A DNA stretch of 64,000 nucleotides from Panacibacter microcysteis (GTDB lineage: Bacteria; Bacteroidota; Bacteroidia; Chitinophagales; Chitinophagaceae): contig NZ_JADWYR010000001.1 in NCBI RefSeq assembly GCF_015831355.1, forward strand, positions 248,001-312,000. Direction: 5' to 3'. The translations under genes were made by a program, and so were the position numbers. The notes under the pieces were generated by a model, which saw nothing but the letters and a program-made list of their open reading frames with translations, ran no database searches and was not told the origin of the DNA. Below are positions 44,456 to 51,949 of the stretch, in pieces (position 1 is the stretch's first letter; every line of letters starts with the position of its first letter).

Positions 44456-44781
44456 TCGTTGAAAAAAATGATCACTAAATAAAGGAGGTTGTCAATCGTT
44501 ACAGCAATTTCCGAATTAAGTTAGTCAAAAAAACAAACAATGGTATTAAAAAACAGAAGGATTCTATCATTTTGAAATAAGCAGCATACACAAACAGCGC
44601 AAAAGCAATGATTGAATTGCATCATTATATTCGGATGCCTGCACGTTGATTTCAAAACCATTGTACAACCAGTTTACCCCGGTTACAGATGACCGTTGAC
44701 CATGTTACCTGTGAATGAAAATGACAACATACCATTTTCTCTTAGGCGCGAATGTCTTAAATTACAGTTTTAAGCCGCTAT
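44456..44781. promoter_or_regulatory. divergent promoter region between the hydroxylase operon and the AraC gene
   Basis: 326 bp, A/T-rich. AATGAT-8 nt-ATCATT (44607-44626) is an inverted repeat that could be an AraC-type operator; an overlapping GCAAT/ATTGC pair is nested in it. No TAnnTTTG box is clear on either strand and no repeat copy is present. Confidence 0.4.
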
Positions 44782-45702
44782 ATGAATAAGTCATTGCTCA
44801 ACATCCGTACGCACCTGCAGCAACGTACACTACAGCAGGTGGTAGAAAACCGTACTGCTTACACGCTCGATCATACAGAGCTATGCATTTATGAAACACG
44901 CGAAAAAGCTTTCGAGGTAGGCTTGCGCTTCGACATACCGATGCTTGCAAGCATGATCACCGGTAAGAAGATCATGCACATAGAAGAAAAACCTGCATTT
45001 GAGTTTTTACCTGGGCAGAGCGTGGTATTAACGCCAAAGAAAACATGTTATATAGACTTTCCTGAAGCTACTGACACCACCCCTACAGAATGCCTTACGC
45101 TTGCTATAGCACCGGAAAAAATTACTGCTTTCTGTGAACGACTCAATGAAAAATGTACGTTGCCTGATGCACAGCAACAATGGAGTTATAATGCCACAGG
45201 CAGCCAGTTTGTAAACGATATAATGATTAACCAGTTGCTTAACCGGCTCATTTTAATATGCACAGAAAATAACACTGCCAAAGATTTCTTCGCCAATCTC
45301 GTGCTGCAGGAACTCGTGGTACGTTTAATGCAGTCAAATCAAAAAAACACATTGCTCGATAATCATAAAATTTATAAAACCAATAACCGGTTTGCACATG
45401 TAGTAGAATACATCCAGCAACATTTGCAGGATAACATTACCGTAAAAACGCTAAGCCGCCAGGCTTATATGAGCGAACCACATTTCTTCCGTTGCTTTAA
45501 GCAACAATTTGGCATGTCTCCTGTAGAGTTCATCAATGAGCAACGCATCAAAGCGGCCAGGATGATGCTGCGTGCCGCAGATATCAGTATCTCCGAAATC
45601 AGTTTTGCCTGTGGTTTCAACAACCTCAATTACTTTCTGCGTATGTTTAAAAGGCATACAGGCCTTACACCAGCGCAATACCGTAAATCGATGCTCATCT
45701 AA
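44782..45702 (+). CDS. AraC family transcriptional regulator
   Basis: 306 residues: an N-terminal effector domain of the AraC_N type (FEVGLRFDIPMLASMITG, PGQSVVLTPKKTCYIDF) and a C-terminal double helix-turn-helix (VEYIQQHLQDNITVKTLSRQ, ISEISFACGFNNLNYFLRMFKRHTG). It is divergent from the hydroxylase operon and directly upstream of XdhC and moaA, so it probably controls this locus in response to a substrate. Confidence 0.92.
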   Translation: MNKSLLNIRTHLQQRTLQQVVENRTAYTLDHTELCIYETREKAFEVGLRFDIPMLASMITGKKIMHIEEKPAFEFLPGQSVVLTPKKTCYIDFPEATDTTPTECLTLAIAPEKITAFCERLNEKCTLPDAQQQWSYNATGSQFVNDIMINQLLNRLILICTENNTAKDFFANLVLQELVVRLMQSNQKNTLLDNHKIYKTNNRFAHVVEYIQQHLQDNITVKTLSRQAYMSEPHFFRCFKQQFGMSPVEFINEQRIKAARMMLRAADISISEISFACGFNNLNYFLRMFKRHTGLTPAQYRKSMLI

Positions 45703-45765
45703 AATGATAGGATTTTTACCGTGTTCCGCAATTTCTGTTTGTAATTTTAGGTAAGCGGTCAGAAT

Positions 45766-46866
45766 ATGAAAGAAATAAAGTCAATAGCAGCAGCATATAA
45801 CGAAGTAGATTTCTCAGTTACAAAAGCAGCACTGGCTACGGTTGCCCGGGTAGAAGGATCGTCATACAGGCGCGCAGGCGCCAGGATGCTGGTGCTCGAT
45901 AATGGTAATTATTTTGGTGGTATCAGCGGTGGTTGCCTGGAAGGTGATGCATTGCGCAGGGCGCAAAAAGCCATTGCCCAAAACAAGCCATCTATCATTA
46001 CTTACGATACCACCCAGGACGACGGCGCCCAGATCGGCGTGGGTCTTGGCTGCAACGGCATCATTGATGTATTGTTCACTCCGTTACAATACAACGATAA
46101 AACAAACCCGGTAGAACTCCTTAGTACAGTTACCGAAACAAGAGAATCAAAAATTATCGTTACCATCACAGGTGCAAACCAGCATGACCTGCTTGGCAGA
46201 ACGATATTATACTCCACTAATGAGCAATTTATGAACGAATTTCCTGTTCAGCCGCTTGCCTCAAAAGTGCTGGAAGACATTCATCGTGCTCATTCAAAAC
46301 AATCATCCTCCACTGTCACTTATGAAGACGCAGGAATAAAACTTTTTATAGAAGTTATTTTGCCTGTTATGCACCTTGTTTTATACGGCGGCGGGTATGA
46401 TGTTTATCCCATGGCAAGAATTGCACGGGAACTGGGCTGGAATGTTACCGTGGTTACAAATATCAGCAAAGCAGGCAAAGCACTTTTTTCCACGGCTACA
46501 CAGGTGCTGCACAATAACGGCACAGAGCAGCCTGTCATTGATGCATACACTGCCGTTGTTTTAATGGCGCACGACTATAAAACTGATTTTGCCAATATGC
46601 TGCAGATGCTTGCAACAGCAACCGGTTATATCGGCATGCTTGGCCCGCGTAAGCGCACGCAAAAAATGTTCGATGCGCTGGCTGCCGGGGGTCGTGCTTT
46701 AGGCGAACAAAACTTACAGCGTATCTTTAGCCCCGCAGGCCTGGATATTGGCGCAGCAACGCCCGAAGAAATTGCACTGTCCATCTGTGCAGAGATCAGG
46801 AGCGTATTTGCAGGCAGAAAGGGTACCAGCCTGCGTTTTCGTGAGGGAACAATTTACGGTAACTAA
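45766..46866 (+). CDS. XdhC/CoxI family molybdenum-cofactor insertion protein
   Basis: 366 residues: N-terminal XdhC_CoxI domain (AALATVARVEGSSYRRAGAR, GGISGGCLEGDALRRA) and C-terminal Rossmann-type XdhC domain (LVLYGGGYDVYPMARIARELG, GYIGMLGPRKRTQKMF). Relatives bind Moco, promote its sulfuration and deliver it to xanthine dehydrogenase-type enzymes. It probably matures the enzyme encoded divergently. 63 nt after the AraC gene. Confidence 0.93.
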   Translation: MKEIKSIAAAYNEVDFSVTKAALATVARVEGSSYRRAGARMLVLDNGNYFGGISGGCLEGDALRRAQKAIAQNKPSIITYDTTQDDGAQIGVGLGCNGIIDVLFTPLQYNDKTNPVELLSTVTETRESKIIVTITGANQHDLLGRTILYSTNEQFMNEFPVQPLASKVLEDIHRAHSKQSSSTVTYEDAGIKLFIEVILPVMHLVLYGGGYDVYPMARIARELGWNVTVVTNISKAGKALFSTATQVLHNNGTEQPVIDAYTAVVLMAHDYKTDFANMLQMLATATGYIGMLGPRKRTQKMFDALAAGGRALGEQNLQRIFSPAGLDIGAATPEEIALSICAEIRSVFAGRKGTSLRFREGTIYGN

Positions 46867-46971
46867 AAATGGAGAGTGTGTTATAAGCAAATCATGAACC
46901 GGTTGCACTAACCTTATTGCATACAAAAACCGCTCTTTTCACTGGTCATTTCTCATCACTCATTAATCATC

Positions 46972-47961
46972 ATGCTTACAGATAACCACGGAAGAAAAAT
47001 AAATTATGTTCGTCTTGCTGTAACAGACCGCTGCAACCTGCGCTGTTTTTATTGCATGCCGGAACATGGGCTCGACTGGCTTTCACGCAACGAACTTATG
47101 AGCTACGAAGAAATGATGCGCATCTGTTCCATACTGGTAAAAATGGGCGTAGAAAAAATTCGCATTACCGGCGGAGAGCCTTTCGTACGAAAAGATATCA
47201 TGCAGTTTCTTACGGCACTGTCAAAGCTTAACGGCTTGCAACATCTTACACTTACAACAAACGGTGTGCTTACGGCACCGCATGTTCCCGAATTAAAAAA
47301 AATCGGTGTACAATCTGTTAACCTGAGTATGGACACGCTCGACCGCAATAAATTTTTTACCATTACAAAACGCGATGAACTACCCGCAGTACTCGATACA
47401 CTGGAGCAGCTCATCAGGCACAACATCGACGTTAAGATCAACGCGGTGGTGATGGATGGTAAAAACATAGACGACATTATACCACTGGTTGAACTCACTA
47501 AAAACCTGCCGGTAAGTGTACGGTTTATCGAGGAAATGCCTTTCAACGGAGAAGGCAACCACTACTCGCACCTGCACTGGCATTACATGCGCATACTCCG
47601 GAAAATAGAGGAACAATTCCCCGCCATACAAAAGCTGCAGGATGCACCAAACAGCACGTCGTATAACTATCATATACCCGGCCACCTGGGCAATGTTGGT
47701 ATCATCGCGGCATATTCAAGAACTTTTTGCGGCACCTGCAACCGCATTCGTTTAACGCCGCAGGGCATGCTCAAAACATGTTTATACGATGATGGTGTTT
47801 TAAACGTACGGGATCTCATGCGCAGTAACCTGCAGGATGATGCTGTTGCAAATGCACTGACAGATGCTTTGCATCACCGTGCAAAAGATGGCTTTGAGGC
47901 AGAACGTTTGCGTAAAGAAAAAATGCCGGCGCATGAAAGTATGGCAACGATTGGCGGTTGA
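46972..47961 (+). CDS. moaA: GTP 3',8-cyclase MoaA
   Basis: A 329-residue radical SAM enzyme for the first step of molybdenum cofactor synthesis. The SAM-cluster cysteines are in CNLRCFYC (21, 25, 28); the second cluster is in CGTCNRIRLTPQGMLKTC; it ends in the essential Gly-Gly. No other moa/moe/mog genes occur in the window, so this is an isolated copy at a Moco-enzyme locus. The upstream spacer has several TCAT repeats and no clear promoter. Confidence 0.97.
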   Translation: MLTDNHGRKINYVRLAVTDRCNLRCFYCMPEHGLDWLSRNELMSYEEMMRICSILVKMGVEKIRITGGEPFVRKDIMQFLTALSKLNGLQHLTLTTNGVLTAPHVPELKKIGVQSVNLSMDTLDRNKFFTITKRDELPAVLDTLEQLIRHNIDVKINAVVMDGKNIDDIIPLVELTKNLPVSVRFIEEMPFNGEGNHYSHLHWHYMRILRKIEEQFPAIQKLQDAPNSTSYNYHIPGHLGNVGIIAAYSRTFCGTCNRIRLTPQGMLKTCLYDDGVLNVRDLMRSNLQDDAVANALTDALHHRAKDGFEAERLRKEKMPAHESMATIGG

Positions 47962-47987
47962 TACTAGCGTTGTTATAAGCAGCTATT

Positions 47988-48075
47988 ATGAGCCGGGCAG
48001 CAGTACTGCTATATGTCTTCTGTTGCGTCGCACTCTTGTACTGCAGCAAGTAATGCAGCAAAGCGAAGATCACAG
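47988..48075 (-). repeat. GTACAAGAG-family intergenic repeat
   Basis: The core is exact at 48022-48041 (reverse), with 5' half TAATGCAGCAAAGCGAAG. The GAGCCGGGCAG end is 27 nt after the moaA stop. Confidence 0.92.
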
Positions 48076-48165
48076 CGTATAAAAAGATCTACGTCGTTCC
48101 TTATTATCAGATTTTGTTTATCACATCTTACCGTAAAATTTTAAAATGTTTCACCGTTTATTGCT

Positions 48166-49059
48166 ATGATACAGTTGAATGATATCAAACAAATGCTGTT
48201 GCAGCAAGGCTATATAACAGATGATTCTGTAGTAATGTCTGTATACTTATCCCTGCAGTTAAATAAACCATTACTGATAGAAGGGCCCGCAGGTGTGGGT
48301 AAAACTGAAATTGCCAAAGTAATGGCAAAAGCATTGCAAACAGAGCTCATCCGCCTGCAATGCTACGAAGGGCTTGATGCAACGCATGCATTATACGAAT
48401 GGAATTATCAGCGCCAGTTACTGCACTTAAAAATGACAGAACACGCAGACCAGACCATTGATGAAAAAGAACAAACAATTTTTGGTGATACATTCCTTAT
48501 GAAACGGCCACTCTTACAGGCTATTACACAAAACAAAAAAACGGTTTTACTCATCGATGAAATAGACCGCAGTGATGAAGAATTCGAAAGCTTCCTGCTC
48601 GAAGTGCTCAGCGAATGGCAGATAACTATACCTGAAATCGGCACCATCCGTGCCAGCAATATTCCACAGGTAATCCTTACAGGTAACAGAACAAGAGAAC
48701 TGAGTGAAGCTTTACGCAGGCGCTGCCTTTACCTCTACATCGATTACCCCGATTTTGAAAAGGAATACCTGATTGTTAAAAGCCGCAACAAGGATATTGA
48801 CGCAAAACTTGCAGAACAGGTTACGCGGTTCATGCAGCAACTACGCACAATGAAGCTGGAAAAAACACCGGGCATAGCAGAAACACTTGACTGGGCAACT
48901 GCGCTTGCAGCTTTGCATATCGATCACCTGGATAAAGATATTATCGGGCAAACATTAGGCGTAATAGTTAAAGATTGGAGAGATACACGAAATGTGCAAA
49001 TGTCCCTCAGCGAACTGATGGAAAAAACAGGCATCATTTCAAAAATCGATGTGGCATGA
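48166..49059 (+). CDS. MoxR-type AAA+ ATPase (CoxD-like)
   Basis: 297 residues. Walker A GPAGVGKTE at 40-48, Walker B VLLIDEIDRSDEEFE, sensor LTGNRTRELSEALRRRCLYLYIDYP. CoxD-like MoxR ATPases work with a VWA partner as chaperones that mature the active site of CODH-type enzymes. The next gene encodes such a partner and overlaps by four bases (ATGA). Confidence 0.93.
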   Translation: MIQLNDIKQMLLQQGYITDDSVVMSVYLSLQLNKPLLIEGPAGVGKTEIAKVMAKALQTELIRLQCYEGLDATHALYEWNYQRQLLHLKMTEHADQTIDEKEQTIFGDTFLMKRPLLQAITQNKKTVLLIDEIDRSDEEFESFLLEVLSEWQITIPEIGTIRASNIPQVILTGNRTRELSEALRRRCLYLYIDYPDFEKEYLIVKSRNKDIDAKLAEQVTRFMQQLRTMKLEKTPGIAETLDWATALAALHIDHLDKDIIGQTLGVIVKDWRDTRNVQMSLSELMEKTGIISKIDVA

Positions 49060-50177
49060 TGCAACGGCACACCTCGCTATCGGCCAACATCGTGCAGTTT
49101 TGTCGCTTCCTGCGTACAAAAAATTTCTCCCTTGGTGTAGAGGAAGAAACAGCCATACTAACCGCCTTGCAATGCATAAATTACCAAAACAAAGATGTTT
49201 TCAGGGTTGCGCTTAAAACGCTCTGCTGCCGCAGCAGGCAACAGTTAAAAGAATTCGACGCACTCTTCACGCAGTACTGGAAAGAGCTGGCAGAAGCAGT
49301 AGATGCCAAAATAAAAACGCAACAGCAACAAAGCGCTAAAAGCACGGCAAAAGACGCCTCATTCAAATCACTGAAAGCCTGGCTTAATGGCAACAAGAGC
49401 GATGAGCAGGAAGAAGTAGCCTCTTACAGCGTTAATGAAAATTTATCGAAGAAAAATTTTGCAGACGTTACGGGCGATGAAATGGAAGAACTGATGCGCA
49501 CCATAAAAGCCTTGTCACGCAGGTTAGCCGCACAAATCAACCGGCGCTACGAAAAAGAAAACCGTATAAACCTTCCCGATCTGCGCAGAACACTTCGCAA
49601 AAATATGCGCCGGGGCGGAGAATTATTAGAACTCGCTTTTAAAAAGCCCAAACAAAACCGCACGAAGCTGGTGGTAATATGCGATGTAAGCCGGTCAATG
49701 GAATTATATGCCGCGTTCCTGCTCCAGTTTATGTACGCATTTCAGCATGTGTATAAACGCACAGAAACATTTGCATTCAGCACTTCTTTACAGCACATTA
49801 CCCAATTGTTGAAGCAACACGATTTTACTGCAGCCATGCGCCTGCTGGGTGATAAAAATGAAGGCTGGAGCGGGGGTACAAGAATTGGCAAAAGCCTCAG
49901 CGCTTTTGTAAAAGATTATGCCAACAGGTACCTGGATAAAAAAAGCATCGTCATCATCATGAGCGATGGCTGGGATACCGGCGATATTGAGCTGTTGCAA
50001 CAAAGTATGCAAACCATACAATACAAAAGCAAAAAAGTAATATGGTTAAACCCTCTTGCCGGTTACGCAGATTATAAACCACACGTTGCAGGCATGAAGG
50101 CGGCACTTCCCTTTACAACTGTATTTGCACCTGTACACAACGCAGAAAGCCTTAAAAGCTTAAGTAAATGGCTCTAA
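49056..50177 (+). CDS. VWA domain protein (CoxE-like)
   Basis: 373 residues: a helical N-terminal region, a basic middle with MRRGGELLELAFKKPKQN, and a C-terminal von Willebrand A domain whose MIDAS motif is VVICDVSRSM, followed by GGTRIGKSL and VIIMSDGWDTGD. CoxE relatives pair with MoxR/CoxD in metal-centre maturation. The start is ATG 49056, overlapping the MoxR stop; the open frame upstream is MoxR coding sequence. Confidence 0.9.
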   Translation: MMQRHTSLSANIVQFCRFLRTKNFSLGVEEETAILTALQCINYQNKDVFRVALKTLCCRSRQQLKEFDALFTQYWKELAEAVDAKIKTQQQQSAKSTAKDASFKSLKAWLNGNKSDEQEEVASYSVNENLSKKNFADVTGDEMEELMRTIKALSRRLAAQINRRYEKENRINLPDLRRTLRKNMRRGGELLELAFKKPKQNRTKLVVICDVSRSMELYAAFLLQFMYAFQHVYKRTETFAFSTSLQHITQLLKQHDFTAAMRLLGDKNEGWSGGTRIGKSLSAFVKDYANRYLDKKSIVIIMSDGWDTGDIELLQQSMQTIQYKSKKVIWLNPLAGYADYKPHVAGMKAALPFTTVFAPVHNAESLKSLSKWL

Positions 50178-50186
50178 AACATAAGT

Positions 50187-51011
50187 ATGAAGTCCACCAC
50201 AACACTGCATATTCATAAATACAAACAACAACAGCATTTCTATACAACAGACATGCTGATAGAAGAATTACCGCTGCAAATAGTGGTTGAGCATGGCAGC
50301 AAAGATAACCGCGTGCAGGAAGAACTTTCCGTAACCATGCGCACACCCGGCAATGATGAAGACCTGGTTCGTGGTTTCCTTTTTTGCGAAGGTTTCATCA
50401 ACAACGCAGCAGATATTGCTGCAATGGAAATTGCACCTGCAGATAACAACAAGATCACCATAAAACTGCAGCCTTCGATTACGTTTACTACCGGTGGCAA
50501 AAAAAGAAACTTTGTAGCGGCAGCTTCCTGCGGATTTTGTGGCAAAACAAATGCAGCAGAAATGTTGGAGCAATCTTATGCGCCACTTAGCACAGCATTT
50601 ACCATTCCTGCAGCAATGCTCTACAAGCTGCCTTCATTGTTCAGCACATCTCAAAATCTCTTTTCCCAAACAGGCGGTTCGCATGCCGTGGTATTAACTG
50701 ACAGCACGCTAAGTTTGTTACACCTATCTGAAGATGTTGGCAGGCATAATGCTACAGATAAGCTGATTGGCAAAATGCTGGCCGCTCATCAATTACCGCT
50801 GCAACACAATATCATGTTGTTTAGTGGCAGGTTGGGTTACGAGCTTGTGCAAAAAGCACTAAAGGCCGGCGTTCCAATGGTATGTTCTATTGGCGCACCT
50901 ACCAGCCTCGCTATAGAAATTGCCGCCCGCAATGGCATGACTGTTGTTGGATTTCTAAAAGAAAACACTTTTAATATTTACTGCGGGGAAGAGCGAATCC
51001 TGCAGTCATAA
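50187..51011 (+). CDS. fdhD: sulfurtransferase FdhD
   Basis: 274 residues. FdhD carries sulfur from IscS-type desulfurases to the bis-MGD cofactor of formate dehydrogenases. The reactive CxxC is in AASCGFCGKTNA; SEDVGRHNATDKLIG and GRLGYELVQKALKAGVPMVCSIGAPTSLA are diagnostic in parts. It follows the VWA gene by 9 nt and serves, by inference, the FdhF/YdeP enzyme encoded at 51,950. Confidence 0.96.
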   Translation: MKSTTTLHIHKYKQQQHFYTTDMLIEELPLQIVVEHGSKDNRVQEELSVTMRTPGNDEDLVRGFLFCEGFINNAADIAAMEIAPADNNKITIKLQPSITFTTGGKKRNFVAAASCGFCGKTNAAEMLEQSYAPLSTAFTIPAAMLYKLPSLFSTSQNLFSQTGGSHAVVLTDSTLSLLHLSEDVGRHNATDKLIGKMLAAHQLPLQHNIMLFSGRLGYELVQKALKAGVPMVCSIGAPTSLAIEIAARNGMTVVGFLKENTFNIYCGEERILQS

Positions 51012-51029
51012 ACACATAAGCACTTACAC

Positions 51030-51413
51030 ATGAAACTCCGTTTCGAAAACAATACTGTACGCATTCGCATACGCAAGTCAGAACTGGTGCATTTAAAGGA
51101 ACATAACAACATTACTGAAGCCGTTTCCTTTCCAGTTAAGGCTTTTACTTACGCATTACAAATTGCAGATGTAAAAGAGATCACACCCGTGTTATCAGAA
51201 AGCAACCTGCTTATTCAAATTCCTGTTGTTAAAGCCAGCGCATGGATCGACAGTGATGAAGTGGGGTTATATCACCTGGTAGATATTGATAACGATGAAG
51301 CGCTTGAAGTAATGATTGAAAAAGATTTCCCGTGCAAGGAAAGACCAGATGAAGACAAGACTGATACATTTACGGAGCTTGCAGCACAAAAAGGTACACG
51401 TAATAATTGTTAG
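51030..51413 (+). CDS. small conserved protein, DUF7009-like
   Basis: A 127-residue soluble protein beginning MKLRFENNTVRIRIRKSELV, with EKDFPCKERPDEDKTDTF near the C-terminus. It resembles a small Bacteroidota family found next to fdhD and formate dehydrogenase-like genes. Function unknown; a role in molybdoenzyme maturation is suggested only by position (18 nt after fdhD, same strand). Confidence 0.7.
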   Translation: MKLRFENNTVRIRIRKSELVHLKEHNNITEAVSFPVKAFTYALQIADVKEITPVLSESNLLIQIPVVKASAWIDSDEVGLYHLVDIDNDEALEVMIEKDFPCKERPDEDKTDTFTELAAQKGTRNNC

Positions 51414-51423
51414 GAGTTTTTTT

Positions 51424-51500
51424 GGTACCCGGCTGCATTGCTGCTATGTAGCTTCAGTTGCGTCGCACACTTGTGCTTTCTTTTCATTATTCGGCAATGG
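51424..51500 (-). repeat. GTACAAGAG-family intergenic repeat, diverged
   Basis: GTTGCGTCGCACACTTGTGC at 51457-51476. The GGTACCCGGCTGCATTGCTG end starts 11 nt after the DUF7009-like stop. A further ACACAAGTGTGCAAC fragment near 51521 may be a relic of a second core. Confidence 0.83.
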
Positions 51501-51539
51501 CAATCCTGTTACTGCAAAACACAAGTGTGCAACCTTCAA

Positions 51540-51728
51540 CTATGCTTTTTCGTCTTCTTTATCCTTTTCTTCATTTTCTTCAAAACCTTCTTTTACACCC
51601 TGCATTACAGAAGAAAACGGGCCTTCCATATGCTCCTGCGGGTCTGTAGTATGTAAGGTTTCTTCATCTGGTTTTACTGCTGCGTCTTTGTTGTCAGCTT
51701 CCTGCTTGTTTTTTTCTGTGTTTGACAT
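51540..51728 (-). CDS. small acidic, probably disordered protein
   Basis: 62 residues, almost entirely Glu, Lys, Asp, Thr and Pro, with one possible helix (SVMQGVKEGFEENEE). No signal or membrane segment. The start at 51728 is preferred over an ATG ten codons upstream. No family recognised. It is flanked by outward-facing repeat copies on both sides. Confidence 0.5.
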   Translation of the reverse strand: MSNTEKNKQEADNKDAAVKPDEETLHTTDPQEHMEGPFSSVMQGVKEGFEENEEKDKEDEKA

Positions 51729-51799
51729 ATGATGATATTTATGCCATTCTAATATCAATTAACATGCCTTTCCACACAGCCGCACAATGAATGGTTGTA

Positions 51800-51900
51800 C
51801 AAACAGCAGAAGACTGCATATTGCCGCCCGTTGTTGTTGCAGTACAAGAGTGCGACGCAACAAAAGCCCGATAGTAGTAATGCAGGCCGGCCCATCATTT
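51800..51900 (+). repeat. GTACAAGAG-family intergenic repeat
   Basis: The core is exact at 51842-51861. The ATAGTAGTAATGCAGGCCGG segment is shared with copies at 30,062 and 55,480. It lies within 50-150 bp upstream of the FdhF-like start. Confidence 0.9.
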
Positions 51901-51949
51901 CTTTTTTTAACTATTCACGCATATATATGTTTTACTAAATTACAGTTGT

